64,000 bases of DNA from Rhodanobacteraceae bacterium (GTDB taxonomy: Bacteria > Pseudomonadota > Gammaproteobacteria > Xanthomonadales > Rhodanobacteraceae), in assembly GCA_016790075.1 (NCBI GenBank), contig JAEUPP010000049.1, forward strand, positions 94,636-158,635. Direction: 5' to 3'. This document shows positions 19,829-29,042 of this stretch, piece after piece. Below the pieces are notes generated by a model. The model saw only the letters and a program-made list of their open reading frames with translations. It did no database searches and was not told where the DNA came from. Position 1 is the stretch's first letter. Every line of letters starts with the position of its first letter. The translations under genes and the position numbers were made by a program.

Positions 19829-21046
19829 ATGCCCTTGTTCCGCTACAAAGCCGTAACCCCCGCCGGTGAAACGCTCGAAGGCCAGATGGAGGCTGCGTCG
19901 GCCGACGAAGTCGTCGCCAAACTGCAGGATGCGGGCAATATCCCGCTGGATGCGCGCGCTGCCGATGCGAACGAGGGCAGCGCCCTGCTCAGTCTGCTGG
20001 CACGGCGTTCGAGTTTCAGCGCCGCCCAGGTCGTGCAATTCACGCAGCAGCTTGCAACCATGCTCGGCGCCGGGCAGCCGCTGGACCGGGCCCTGCAGAT
20101 CGTGCTTGACCTGCCCAGCGACGAAAAGGCGCGCCGCATGCTTGAGCGTGTGCGCGATACCGTGCGCGGCGGCGCGCCTCTGTCGGATGCGCTTGAAGCC
20201 GAGCACGGCGTGTTTTCGCGCCTCTACGTCAACATGGTCCGGGCTGGTGAAGCGGGGGGCTCGCTGGATGAAACCCTGCGCCGCCTCGCCGAATACCTGG
20301 AACGTACGCGCGAACTGCGCGGCAATGTGATCAACGCGATGATCTATCCCGCGTTCCTGATCGGCATGGTGTTCGCGTCGCTGATGATTCTGCTGGTCTA
20401 TGTCGTGCCGCAGTTTGTGCCTATGTTCAACGACATGGGGGTGGAATTGCCGCTCATTACGCAGGCCGTGTTCGGCGCCGGCATGGTGCTGCAGAAATTC
20501 TGGTGGTTGCTGCTGGTCGCTGCGGTGCTGGGTGTTGCCTGGCTGCGCAAACAGTATACGCAGCCGGAAACGCGGCTCGCGCTTGATGCGCGCCTGCTGC
20601 AGGTGAAGGTCGCCGGCGAGGTGATCCTCAAGCTCGAAACCGCGCGCCTTACGCGGACGCTGGGAACTTTGCTCAAGAACGGCGTTCCTTTGCTGGGTGC
20701 GATGACGATTGCACGCAATGTCATGAGCAATGCGGCACTCGCCGAAGCAGTAGGCGCGGCGGCGGAAGAAGTGAAGCGCGGCAATGGCCTCGGTTATGCA
20801 CTGAGCCAGAGCAAGCGGTTTCCGAAGCTGGCATTGCAGATGGTCACGGTCGGTGAGGAGTCGGGCGAGCTCGATGCCATGCTGCTCAAGACCGCCGATA
20901 CATTCGATCTGGAAGTCAAGAACACGCTGGACCGGTTGTTGGCCGCGCTGGTTCCAGTCGTCACCATTGCAATCACTGTGCTGGTAGCGATGATCATGAT
21001 GGCGATCATCCTGCCGATCATGGACTTGGCCGGTTCTGTCCAATAA
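19829..21046 (+). CDS. gspF: Type II secretion inner-membrane platform protein GspF
   Basis: 405 residues, the usual length. It begins MPLFRYKAVTPAGETLEGQM, the typical GspF/PilC start, and contains two T2SSF repeats (about 70-190 and 275-395) and three strongly hydrophobic segments around 170-195, 220-240 and 375-400. It forms the rotary membrane platform on which GspE acts. The signature YPAFLIGMVFASLMILLVYVV and GEESGELDAMLLKTADTFD are visible. It lies 43 bases after gspE and 13 before gspG in the same operon. Confidence 0.96.
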   Translation: MPLFRYKAVTPAGETLEGQMEAASADEVVAKLQDAGNIPLDARAADANEGSALLSLLARRSSFSAAQVVQFTQQLATMLGAGQPLDRALQIVLDLPSDEKARRMLERVRDTVRGGAPLSDALEAEHGVFSRLYVNMVRAGEAGGSLDETLRRLAEYLERTRELRGNVINAMIYPAFLIGMVFASLMILLVYVVPQFVPMFNDMGVELPLITQAVFGAGMVLQKFWWLLLVAAVLGVAWLRKQYTQPETRLALDARLLQVKVAGEVILKLETARLTRTLGTLLKNGVPLLGAMTIARNVMSNAALAEAVGAAAEEVKRGNGLGYALSQSKRFPKLALQMVTVGEESGELDAMLLKTADTFDLEVKNTLDRLLAALVPVVTIAITVLVAMIMMAIILPIMDLAGSVQ

Positions 21047-21059
21047 ATGGGAGAATGAT

Positions 21060-21491
21060 ATGAAGTACACAATTGGCTATCGTGGTGCGGTCCGCGCGCA
21101 GTCCGGTTTCAGTTTGCTGGAGATGCTTGCCGTGATCGTGCTGATAGGCATCGTCGCCGGCATCGTGGTCAATCGTGTCGGTGCCAATGTCGACAATGGA
21201 AAGCACAAGGCGGGCAAGGCACAGCTCGCCAAGCTCGGCATGAGCGTCGAAGCCTATGCACTCGACAATGGCGGACCTCCGGACAAGCTTGAGGATCTCG
21301 TCACGAAGCCGGGCAATGCACCAAACTGGAAAACAGCCTACGCCAAGGACTCGGACCTCAAAGATCCATTCGGTCACGCCTTCGGCTACAAGAAACCGGG
21401 GGAACACGGTGATTTCGACATCGTGTTCTACGGCAAGGACGGCAAGGCTGGCGGCGAAGGCTTCAGCGCCGACATCGGCAACTGGCAGTAG
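21060..21491 (+). CDS. gspG: Major pseudopilin GspG
   Basis: 143 residues. A prepilin-type leader MKYTIGYRGAVRAQSG is cut before FSLLEMLAVIVLIGIVAGI, with the conserved Glu at +5. The globular end shows the family C-terminal pattern DPFGHAFGYKKPGEHGDFDIVFYGKDGKAGGEG ending GNWQ, including the residues that bind calcium in GspG. A ribosome site (GGGAGAA) precedes ATG 21060. It is the main subunit of the periplasmic pseudopilus that pushes substrates through GspD. Confidence 0.96.
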   Translation: MKYTIGYRGAVRAQSGFSLLEMLAVIVLIGIVAGIVVNRVGANVDNGKHKAGKAQLAKLGMSVEAYALDNGGPPDKLEDLVTKPGNAPNWKTAYAKDSDLKDPFGHAFGYKKPGEHGDFDIVFYGKDGKAGGEGFSADIGNWQ

Positions 21492-21497
21492 TGTGTG

Positions 21498-22061
21498 ATG
21501 CCTAGGGTGGATGCCGGATCGCGCCGGAGCTATTCCGCGCGCCGTGTGCGCCTGAACCGTGGGTTCGCGCACGGCGCTGCTGCGCACCGCATCCGCCGGC
21601 CCGCCAGGCAGCCTGCGCGGCAGCGTGGATTCAGCTTGCTTGAGCTTATTGCGGTCATCGTGCTGGTTGCGATTGCAGTCACCGTTGCCTCGGTGTCCAT
21701 CACCAATAGTCTCGGCAGCGCGAAGATCCAGGCGGCCAGCCGCGATCTGGTCGCTGCGCTGCGCTATACGCGCGGCCAGGCCATCGTCAAAGGCGAACAG
21801 AAAACGCTGGATGTTGATCTCGAAGCCATGAGTTACAAGGCGCCGGACAAGGCGGAGGTCAAGTTTCCCGACAAGATCGAAGTCAAGCTGCTGACCGCGC
21901 AGAACGAGCTGATTCACGACAAGGCCGGCCGCATCCGTTTCTATCCCGACGGCAGTTCCACCGGTGGTCATGTTTCCATCATTGCTGGTGCGCGCGAGTG
22001 GCGGGTCAATGTTGGCTGGCTGACCGGCGAAGTCGATCTTGAGGAGCTCAAGGAGCGATGA
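21498..22061 (+). CDS. gspH: Minor pseudopilin GspH
   Basis: 187 residues from ATG 21498; a GTG immediately before it is also in frame. The prepilin cleavage site is RQRG before FSLLELIAVIVLVAIAV, and the beta-rich C-terminal domain (AREWRVNVGWLTGEVDLEEL) fits GspH, a tip subunit. The leader of about 44 residues, rich in Arg, is much longer than the usual 6-20, so the real start may be one of the internal GTG codons. It follows gspG by 6 bases and overlaps gspI by 4. Confidence 0.88.
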   Translation: MPRVDAGSRRSYSARRVRLNRGFAHGAAAHRIRRPARQPARQRGFSLLELIAVIVLVAIAVTVASVSITNSLGSAKIQAASRDLVAALRYTRGQAIVKGEQKTLDVDLEAMSYKAPDKAEVKFPDKIEVKLLTAQNELIHDKAGRIRFYPDGSSTGGHVSIIAGAREWRVNVGWLTGEVDLEELKER

Positions 22062-22564
22062 GCCGCACGCTTGTCCGTCATCGCCCGCGGCAATGGCCGG
22101 CGCGGCAGCGCGGTTTCAGCCTGATCGAGCTCGTCGCCGCCTTTGTCGTGTTCGCGCTGGGTTTCGCTGTACTGATGGGCATCCTGTCGGCGTCGATCCG
22201 CAACACGCGGCTGGCGGCGGAGTACACCCAGGCGGCGCTCTGGGCGCAGTCGCGGCTCGATGTCGTCGGCATAGACGAAAAGCTTGAGGCGGGGCGCAAG
22301 AGCGGCCGCTTCGATGATCAATACCGCTGGGAGCTGGATATTCAGAAGTACGAGCCGCCACCAGCCGCAAATGCGGCACCTCAGCCCGAAGGCTTCCAGA
22401 ACATCGAGCTGTTCCGAGTCGACCTCGAAGTATTCTGGGGCGAGCGGCGCAATCCGCGCAGTGCGCATTTCGTGTCGCTGCGTTCAGCGAATGCCGAAGT
22501 CGGCAGCGTGCGCACGGATGGCTCCGATGGCGCAGTCCAGCCACCGGGTCAGGGCGCCAAATGA
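22058..22564 (+). CDS. gspI: Minor pseudopilin GspI
   Basis: 168 residues. The leader MSRTLVRHRPRQWPARQRG is cut before FSLIELVAAFVVFALGFAVL. The downstream part with WAQSRLDVVGIDEKLEAG and a following beta region fits GspI, which nucleates the pseudopilus tip with GspJ and GspK. It overlaps gspH and gspJ by 4 bases each (ATGA-type junctions), consistent with tightly balanced tip subunit synthesis. Polar, Pro-rich segment PPPAANAAPQPEG is unusual but lies in a loop region. Confidence 0.88.
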   Translation: MSRTLVRHRPRQWPARQRGFSLIELVAAFVVFALGFAVLMGILSASIRNTRLAAEYTQAALWAQSRLDVVGIDEKLEAGRKSGRFDDQYRWELDIQKYEPPPAANAAPQPEGFQNIELFRVDLEVFWGERRNPRSAHFVSLRSANAEVGSVRTDGSDGAVQPPGQGAK

Positions 22565-23283
22565 TGCGCGCTCCCTATGGTTCGCGGGGCTTCAGCCTGC
22601 TGGAGGTGCTGCTTGCCATCACCTTGCTGGCGATCCTGCTTGCCGGGGCGATGAGTGGCATTCGTGCAGCGACCCGGGCCATGCATGCGGGCGAGCAGAA
22701 TATCGAGCGCACAAATCGGCTCCGCGTCGCACAGGAATTCGTTCGGCGCGAACTCAGCCGCAGTCTGCCGCTGGCGTTTGGACAGGAACATGGTAGCGGC
22801 GTCAACTTCGTGTTCCAGGGCGAAAAGGACTTTCTGCGCTTTGTCGCCCCCATGCCCGGGCATCTGAGTCGCGGCGGTCCGTATGTGCAGACGCTGGAGC
22901 TGGCCCGTGGCCGCAACGGGCTGCAGCTGGTGTTCACGCACAACATGCTCAATGGTTTTGATCTCGACAAGCTCAAGCCGGACGACGGCCTGCCAGTGAT
23001 GCTGCTCGACGGCATACGGCGCGGGCGTTTCGAGTACCGCAAGTTCGACGATCAGAACAAGCTGGAAGACTGGAAGGATGAATGGGAAAACCCGTCGATG
23101 CTGCCGGTCATGGTGCGCATCGACCTGGAAATGACGCCGGAGTCCGGCCTGGTCTGGCCGACCATGGAAATTCCGCTGATCCTCGACACCAGTGGCGGCG
23201 TGCGCCTGTTCCAGCAGCGCATGCCGCGGCCAGGAGCCGAGCCGCCGCAGCCCTCAGATAGCGCCGCGACGGAGAAACAGTGA
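22561..23283 (+). CDS. gspJ: Minor pseudopilin GspJ
   Basis: 240 residues. The leader MMRAPYGSRG is cut before FSLLEVLLAITLLAILLAG with Glu at +5. The C-terminal domain contains the GspJ-type stretch RGPYVQTLELARGRNGLQLV-like region and the late FEYRKFDDQNKLEDWKDEW segment. GspJ forms the tip trimer with GspI and GspK. It overlaps gspI by 4 bases, and its stop overlaps the gspK start (TGATG). The C-terminal tail (RPGAEPPQPSDSAATEKQ) is likely disordered. Confidence 0.88.
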   Translation: MMRAPYGSRGFSLLEVLLAITLLAILLAGAMSGIRAATRAMHAGEQNIERTNRLRVAQEFVRRELSRSLPLAFGQEHGSGVNFVFQGEKDFLRFVAPMPGHLSRGGPYVQTLELARGRNGLQLVFTHNMLNGFDLDKLKPDDGLPVMLLDGIRRGRFEYRKFDDQNKLEDWKDEWENPSMLPVMVRIDLEMTPESGLVWPTMEIPLILDTSGGVRLFQQRMPRPGAEPPQPSDSAATEKQ

Positions 23284-24173
23284 TGCCGGTGACTGGCCAG
23301 CGCGGTGTCGCGTTCATCCTCGTGCTCTGGGTCATCGCACTGATGAGCATCCTGCTCGGCAGTTTCGCGGTGATCGCACGCACCGAGAACCTGCAGGCGC
23401 GGCATCTGTTCGATTCGACGGCCGCGCGTTATCTGGCGGAAGCAGGCCTTCATCGCGCGGTGTTTGAACTGCGCAACTCCGATCCATTCACGCGTTGGGT
23501 TGCCGACGGCCGGCCGTATGAATTCGAGTTCGACGGCGCCAAGATCGAGCTGCGCCTGACCGATGACAGCGGCAAGGTGGATATCAACGTCGCCGATGCC
23601 CTGATGCTCAAGGCGCTGTTCCAGTCCGCCGGCATTGAGGCGCTGCGCGCTGAGGAGCTGGCAGACGCCATCATCGACTGGCGCGATCCGGACGACCTGG
23701 CCAGCGTGCATGGGGCGGAAGAGGCCGAGTACAAGTCGGCCGATTTGAAGTACTCGCCACGGAACGCGCCGTTTGAAACGGTGTCTGAGATCCAGCAGGT
23801 GCTAGGGATGGACTACGACACCTATCACCAGATCGAAAAGGCCATCACGCTCTATTCCGGCCGCAGTCAACCCAGTCCCGCCTATGCGCCGCTCGAAGTT
23901 CTGCGCGCGATGCCGGGAATGACCGAGGAACAAGCCCAAATGTTGCTGACTCAGCGCCAGGCGGTGCCGCCGGGCATGCCGTACAACATCACGATGCCCG
24001 ACGGAACCCCCATCATGGCGGAGGGTGGGGGGCTCACGTATAGTATCGAGTCCCGCGCCACACTCTCGAACGGCGCCAGCACTCGGCTGGATGCCACCAT
24101 ACGGCTGGGCGGACAAGGCGTAGGCGGCAGGCCGTTCGTGGTCCTGCGCTGGCGCGACGGCGAAGATCAGTAA
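23283..24173 (+). CDS. gspK: Minor pseudopilin GspK
   Basis: 296 residues, larger than the other pseudopilins as expected for GspK, which caps the tip. The leader MPVTGQRG precedes VAFILVLWVIALMSILLGS; the +5 position is Leu rather than Glu, the known GspK exception. The SAM-like helical insert contains DWRDPDDLASVHGAEEAEY. I chose ATG 23283, overlapping the gspJ stop, over a GTG one codon earlier. The gspL start overlaps its stop as TAATG. Confidence 0.9.
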   Translation: MPVTGQRGVAFILVLWVIALMSILLGSFAVIARTENLQARHLFDSTAARYLAEAGLHRAVFELRNSDPFTRWVADGRPYEFEFDGAKIELRLTDDSGKVDINVADALMLKALFQSAGIEALRAEELADAIIDWRDPDDLASVHGAEEAEYKSADLKYSPRNAPFETVSEIQQVLGMDYDTYHQIEKAITLYSGRSQPSPAYAPLEVLRAMPGMTEEQAQMLLTQRQAVPPGMPYNITMPDGTPIMAEGGGLTYSIESRATLSNGASTRLDATIRLGGQGVGGRPFVVLRWRDGEDQ

Positions 24174-25435
24174 TGGCTATCAAAGACGTGCTTGAACCTC
24201 AGCTCGTCCGCTTGCGGGCGCGCTATGCCAAGACACCGCTGCCGCGTTTCTTCGCGTGGTGGGGCGGCGAGCTGCTGTCCTTTCTGCCCGCATCCTGGCG
24301 GGCAGCACTGGCGGAGGGGCGTGAGTCCCTGCTGCTGCATGTGGCGGGTCGACAACTGGTGCTGCGCCGCGAGGCTGCGCGGGGAGCCACCGGGTTTGGC
24401 GAGATTGATCTCAGCCAGGATGTCGATGTTCAGCGCGGCGATTTTCAGCGTCTGCGGGCGCGTATCGACGAACCGCAACTGCGCCAGTTCTTCTGTGTGC
24501 CGACGACGCGCGTACTGCGACGTTCGCTGAGCCTGCCGGCTGCGGCCGAAGAGAATCTGCGTCAGGTGCTCAGTTTCGAGATGGACCGGCAGACTCCGTT
24601 CAAGGCCGACCAGGTCTATTTTGATCATGTAGTGCGTGGTCGCGATGCGGCCGGGCGGCAGCTGCAGGTTGATCTGGTCGTCATGCCGCGCGCCGCGTTC
24701 GACGAGGAAATCGCGGCAGTCGCCCAGCTTGGCATTCCGCTGGATGGGGTTGACTGCTGGCTCGACGAGGCGAATGGTACGCGCGCGGGCGTGAACCTGT
24801 TGCCGTCCGAGCGGCGCGCCCGGCGTAGCAACCAGCGCCTGTGGATCAACCTCGGACTGGTGATGCTGGCGACGGTGCTGGCGTTGGGTGTCATGGCGAG
24901 AACCGTGACCAACCGCCAGGTCGCACTCGAGAACATGACGGCAGAAGTCCAGAAGTCGCAGCTGGAAGCCAAGCAGGTTGCGGCACTGCGCAAGACTCTG
25001 GAAGAAACCATCGAGTCGGCCAACTTCCTGACCCAGAAAAAGCGCACCGTGGTCCCGGCGATCGAACTGCTCAAGGATCTGACGGAGCGACTGCCGGACA
25101 GCACCTATCTCGAACGCCTCAACGTGACTGAGGATGGCCGCGTCGAGCTGCAAGGGCTGAGCGACCGCTCGGAAAACCTGATCGCGGAATTGCAGAAATC
25201 CAAGGTGCTGGCCGATCCCGCATTTCAGGGCGTGGTGCAGCCCGACCCGCGGGTGAAGAAAGACCGCTTCAATCTGGTGGCCCAGCTCAAGCCGCGCGAG
25301 CTGGCATCGCCCAAGCCTGCAGCCGCGGACGCAGAAGACGCCAAGAGTGTGAGCGCCAAAGCGGCGCCCAAGGACGCTGCTGCGGGCGAAAGCAAGGGGG
25401 GAGACGCAAATGCGCCTGCTGCCACAAAAGAATAA
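24173..25435 (+). CDS. gspL: Type II secretion protein GspL
   Basis: 420 residues. GspL is the bitopic inner-membrane protein that holds GspE at the membrane. The N-terminal cytoplasmic actin-like domain (about 1-215) includes LSFEMDRQTPFKADQVYF, a motif shared with PilM/GspL proteins; one membrane helix lies near 222-243 (LWINLGLVMLATVLALGVMA), followed by a coiled coil and a ferredoxin-like periplasmic domain (LTERLPDSTYLERLNV and on). The Ala/Lys-rich tail after about residue 380 is low complexity. It overlaps gspM by 26 bases. Confidence 0.92.
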   Translation: MAIKDVLEPQLVRLRARYAKTPLPRFFAWWGGELLSFLPASWRAALAEGRESLLLHVAGRQLVLRREAARGATGFGEIDLSQDVDVQRGDFQRLRARIDEPQLRQFFCVPTTRVLRRSLSLPAAAEENLRQVLSFEMDRQTPFKADQVYFDHVVRGRDAAGRQLQVDLVVMPRAAFDEEIAAVAQLGIPLDGVDCWLDEANGTRAGVNLLPSERRARRSNQRLWINLGLVMLATVLALGVMARTVTNRQVALENMTAEVQKSQLEAKQVAALRKTLEETIESANFLTQKKRTVVPAIELLKDLTERLPDSTYLERLNVTEDGRVELQGLSDRSENLIAELQKSKVLADPAFQGVVQPDPRVKKDRFNLVAQLKPRELASPKPAAADAEDAKSVSAKAAPKDAAAGESKGGDANAPAATKE

Positions 25436-26024
25436 TGGCCGCTTCATGGCTGTCGTGCTGACCCTGATCGTGCTGCTGCTGGGCTATCTGCTCGGCGTGC
25501 ACTGGTGGTTCGTCGCACCGCATCTGGATATTGCGTCGCAAATGGGCGATCTGCGCGAACAGCAGCAACGCTTTCAGGAGACCAGCAAGCAGCGCGCTGA
25601 GATCGACAAACGCCTGAGCGCCGTGCGCGACTTTGAGCAAAGCAATCAGGCCTTTCTCGCCCAGACCGACGCAGCCGGCGCAGCGGCTGACCTGATTCAG
25701 CGCATGAAGCAGGCCGTGACCGAACAGGGGGGCGACCAGAACCGGTGCCAGGTGCTCACCCACCAGCAGCTCACCGGCGGCAAGCCCGAGCTCTACGAGA
25801 AAGTAACGGTCCAGGTACGCATGCGTTGCGACCTGGAACCGCTGTCCTCGATCATCTACCAGCTCGAGCGCGACAAGCCGTTCCTGTTCGTCGAGCAGCT
25901 CATGATCTACAAGCAGAACTACGGCTATGTGGCGCCTGGCCAGAAGCAGCCACAGCAGAGCGCGCTCGATATCCGCTTCAACCTGTCGGGCTACATGCGC
26001 AAGCGCGGAGCGGAGAAGGCATGA
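25410..26024 (+). CDS. gspM: Type II secretion protein GspM
   Basis: 204 residues. A strong GGGGGGAG site within the gspL 3' end supports ATG 25410 over the in-frame ATG at 25446. After a short cytoplasmic start there is one membrane helix (MAVVLTLIVLLLGYLLGVHW), then a coiled coil and a ferredoxin-like domain, the GspM plan. It partners GspL in the inner-membrane platform. The stop overlaps gspN by 4 bases. Confidence 0.9.
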   Translation: MRLLPQKNNGRFMAVVLTLIVLLLGYLLGVHWWFVAPHLDIASQMGDLREQQQRFQETSKQRAEIDKRLSAVRDFEQSNQAFLAQTDAAGAAADLIQRMKQAVTEQGGDQNRCQVLTHQQLTGGKPELYEKVTVQVRMRCDLEPLSSIIYQLERDKPFLFVEQLMIYKQNYGYVAPGQKQPQQSALDIRFNLSGYMRKRGAEKA

Positions 26025-26731
26025 ACGCGCGCACCGCTAGACTGATCACGCTGAGCCTGGCCGGGGTCTGCGGCACCATGGGATTGGCCGGCGTGCTGGC
26101 CTGGATGGGAGCTGGGCGCGGCTATGGCTGGCTGCCGGAAGTCGAGGCGCCGCCGGTCACCGGCGTCGGTCGCATTGACACCGAAGCTGTCGTCATGCCG
26201 CCGGATTCCGAGTTCGCTGAAGTGCGCCAGCGGCCGATCTTCAACGACGACCGCAAGCCGACGCCGATCGTCGACGACAAGCCGATCGAAACTGCACCGA
26301 CGGCGCCGCTGAATATCACGCTGACCGGCATCGTGATGACGCCGGACTTCAAGCTTGCGATGGTGCGCGATAACGCCAAGAACGAAGGCGTGTCGCTGCG
26401 CATCGGCATGCCACTGCCCGGTGAACAGCAGGGCTGGACGCTGGCGGAAATTCGTGCGCGCAGCGTGGTGTTCAAGAATCCGCAGGACGAAGCCTCGGAA
26501 GTTGAACTTGAGGTTGCACCTGGACTCTCAGTCCCGCCAAGCGCGCGCGCTGTGCCACCGCCACCACCACCACCTGGCGCCGTGCCGGTGCCCGCTCCGC
26601 CAGCGGCCAGCGACCCTGGGCAGCCGCCGCCGGATCGTGCCGCCGAACTGCAACGCCGAATCGAAGAGCGCCGCCGCGAAATGCGCGAGCAGGCCGAGAA
26701 GCTGCGCGAGCAGCAGGAACAAGTCAAATGA
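26021..26731 (+). CDS. gspN: Type II secretion protein XpsN/GspN (GspC-like role)
   Basis: 236 residues with an N-terminal membrane anchor (residues 6-28) and a periplasmic HR-like domain around FAEVRQRPIFNDDRKP and LNITLTGIVMTPDFKLAMV. It then has a Pro-rich stretch (PPPPPPPG and more) and a charged C-terminal coiled coil (RRIEERRREMREQAEKLRE). Position between gspM and gspD matches xpsN of Xanthomonas, whose product links the inner-membrane platform to the secretin in place of GspC. No separate gspC is in the window. Overlaps gspM and gspD by 4 bases each. Confidence 0.85.
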   Translation: MNARTARLITLSLAGVCGTMGLAGVLAWMGAGRGYGWLPEVEAPPVTGVGRIDTEAVVMPPDSEFAEVRQRPIFNDDRKPTPIVDDKPIETAPTAPLNITLTGIVMTPDFKLAMVRDNAKNEGVSLRIGMPLPGEQQGWTLAEIRARSVVFKNPQDEASEVELEVAPGLSVPPSARAVPPPPPPPGAVPVPAPPAASDPGQPPPDRAAELQRRIEERRREMREQAEKLREQQEQVK

Positions 26732-29025
26732 ACGGAGTGCCACCAGTGCGTCTACGTCTGTTTCCCCTTTGCCTGGCGGCGCTGCTGGTCGCGCTGGGCG
26801 GCTGCTCGGCGACTCCGGTACGCCCTGCACATGACGGCGATGGCTCGGCCGTTGCGGCTACGGCCGAGGCAGCGGCGGCGAAGTCGCCAGGTGAAAAGGC
26901 TGCGCTAGACGACGGCCCGATCTCGCTCGGCGGCAAGAAGGACCCTGCTGCGCAGGCGCCCAAGCCTGAGATCGAGAAAGGGACGGCGACGTTCATCAAC
27001 GAGGCTGCCGCTCGCGCACCGGTTCCGGCAACACCCGATGGCGATGGCCAGCTCACGTTCAACTTCGAGAACCAGCCTATCCAGGCGGTTGCGAAGGCGA
27101 TCCTCGGTGATCTGCTGCAGCTCAACTACGTGATTGCGCCGGGTGTGCAGGGCAACGTGAGTTTCTCCACGTCCAAGCCGATCAAGTCCGATCAGGCCAT
27201 GTCCATCCTGGAGATGTTGCTCTCCTGGACCAACAACTCGCTGGTCTATAGCGAAGGCCGTTACACCGTGTTGCCGACCAAGGATGCGCTGCAGGGCAAA
27301 CTTGTGCCGAGGATTGCACCGCCTAGCACCTCAAGGGGCTACGAGGTTCGCGTGTTCCCGCTGCGCTTCGTCTCGCCCAAGGAGATGGAAAAGCTGCTCA
27401 AGCCTTATGCAAAGGCCGACGCCTTCGTTTCAGTGGACACAGCGCGCAGCATGCTAGTGCTGGCCGGCACCGCCACGGAGCTCGCCAATTATCAGCGCAC
27501 GATTGATACCTTCGATGTCGACTGGCTCAAGGGCATGTCGATCGGTGTGTATGCGGTGGTGAATGTCGAAGTCGCCAAGATCATGCCGGAACTCGACAAG
27601 CTGTTCGGCGCCACCGGCGAATCGCCGATGGCAGGCATGTTCCGTTTCGTGCCGATCGAGCGCACCAATTCGGTCATCGTCATCACGCCGAACCCGGATT
27701 ATCTGGCGCAGGCCGAGGAGTGGCTGCGCCGCCTCGATCAGGGCGGCAGCGAAAACGGTACACAGCTCTATGTGTACGATGTGAAAAACGTAAAATCTGT
27801 CGACCTCGCCGACCGCCTCAACGAGGTGTTCACCGGTCAGCGCAGCGGCGGCGGCAGTTCCTCCCGCCGTACGAGCTCGCGTGGCGGTGTGGCGCCGGGT
27901 CTGCAGTCGGTCGAAGTGCGCGGAACCAACGACAACAGCCGCCGTGCCGAGGCAACACGCGAAAAGCAGAATGCCGCGGCGGGCGGCGGTACAGGTGGCG
28001 CAGCGTCGTTCACGATCGGCGACGACGAGGCTGAGGTGCGCATCACTGCGGTCGAGGAGAACAATCAGATCCTCGTCATGGCCACGCAGAGCCAGTGGGG
28101 CATTATCCAGAGCGCGATCAAGCGCCTCGATGTCGAGCCGCTGCAGGTGCAGATCGAAACCAAGATTCTCGAAGTGTCGCTGGTCGGCGATCTGGAATAT
28201 GGCGTGCGCTGGTTCCTTGAGGGCCTGATCGGTACGAGTAACCAGGGAACCAACCGCTTTACCCAGTCGCAGCCCGGCAATCAGCAGCGCGGTCTGTTCG
28301 GTGCCACCAACACACCGGGATCGAGCAACTCGAATGTGTTCTTCTCGTTCATTAACAGCGAGATCGAGGTTGCCATCAATGCGCTGCAGACGAGCTCGAA
28401 CACCAAGACGCTGTCGGCGCCATCGCTGGTCGTGCTCAATAACAAGGAGGCGCGCATCAATGTCGGCGACCAGATCCCGGTAGTGCAGAACTACCTCAGC
28501 GGCATCAATACGAGCAACAACGTAAACACCGGTACAAATTACGGTTCGGTGCAATTTCGTGATGTGGGCGTGATTCTCACGGTGACGCCGCGGGTAAATC
28601 CGGGTGGTCTCGTCTATATGGAAGTGTCGCAAGAGGTCAGCAAGCCCGGTGCGCAGGATGTGACCGGCAACTACAGCGTCGCCAAGCGCGAAATCGAAAC
28701 CGAGATCGCCGTGCAGAGCGGGCAGACCGTGCTGCTCGGCGGTCTTATTGGTGAATCGGAAGTGGCCGGCAAGGACGGTGTGCCTGGCCTGAGCCGCATT
28801 CCGGTCATCGGCAACCTGTTCGGCCACACCAAGAAGAACCGTACGCGTACGGAGCTTATCGTCCTGATCACGCCGCGTGTGGTCGGTAGTGCCGTGGATG
28901 CGCAGAGCATCACCGAGGAATACCAGCGCCGCTTCGAGTCGTTGCCGCCGATCAAAGGGGCTGGCGGCGATACGCTGGAGAGCGCGTTCGGTGACAAGGG
29001 CGACAACAAGAAGAAGCAAAAGTAA
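26728..29025 (+). CDS. gspD: Type II secretion outer-membrane secretin GspD
   Basis: 765 residues. The start contains a lipobox, LLVALGGC, so the secretin is probably a lipoprotein. An Ala-rich linker leads to the N0 domain (FNFENQPIQAVAKAILGDLL), N1-N3 repeats (about 180-430, with a Ser/Gly/Arg-rich insertion GQRSGGGSSSRRTSSRGG in N3) and the secretin barrel with VPGLSRIPVIGNLFG and TELIVLITPRVV. It forms the outer-membrane channel. As the last gene of the xps-order operon it matches Xanthomonas xpsD. Confidence 0.96.
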   Translation: MNGVPPVRLRLFPLCLAALLVALGGCSATPVRPAHDGDGSAVAATAEAAAAKSPGEKAALDDGPISLGGKKDPAAQAPKPEIEKGTATFINEAAARAPVPATPDGDGQLTFNFENQPIQAVAKAILGDLLQLNYVIAPGVQGNVSFSTSKPIKSDQAMSILEMLLSWTNNSLVYSEGRYTVLPTKDALQGKLVPRIAPPSTSRGYEVRVFPLRFVSPKEMEKLLKPYAKADAFVSVDTARSMLVLAGTATELANYQRTIDTFDVDWLKGMSIGVYAVVNVEVAKIMPELDKLFGATGESPMAGMFRFVPIERTNSVIVITPNPDYLAQAEEWLRRLDQGGSENGTQLYVYDVKNVKSVDLADRLNEVFTGQRSGGGSSSRRTSSRGGVAPGLQSVEVRGTNDNSRRAEATREKQNAAAGGGTGGAASFTIGDDEAEVRITAVEENNQILVMATQSQWGIIQSAIKRLDVEPLQVQIETKILEVSLVGDLEYGVRWFLEGLIGTSNQGTNRFTQSQPGNQQRGLFGATNTPGSSNSNVFFSFINSEIEVAINALQTSSNTKTLSAPSLVVLNNKEARINVGDQIPVVQNYLSGINTSNNVNTGTNYGSVQFRDVGVILTVTPRVNPGGLVYMEVSQEVSKPGAQDVTGNYSVAKREIETEIAVQSGQTVLLGGLIGESEVAGKDGVPGLSRIPVIGNLFGHTKKNRTRTELIVLITPRVVGSAVDAQSITEEYQRRFESLPPIKGAGGDTLESAFGDKGDNKKKQK

Positions 29026-29042
29026 TGAATCGGAGCCTGCGT

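Noticed and set aside
27454-29019. 521-codon open frame antisense to gspD
   Set aside because: Same cause: shadow of secretin coding sequence with no recognisable motif or ribosome site.
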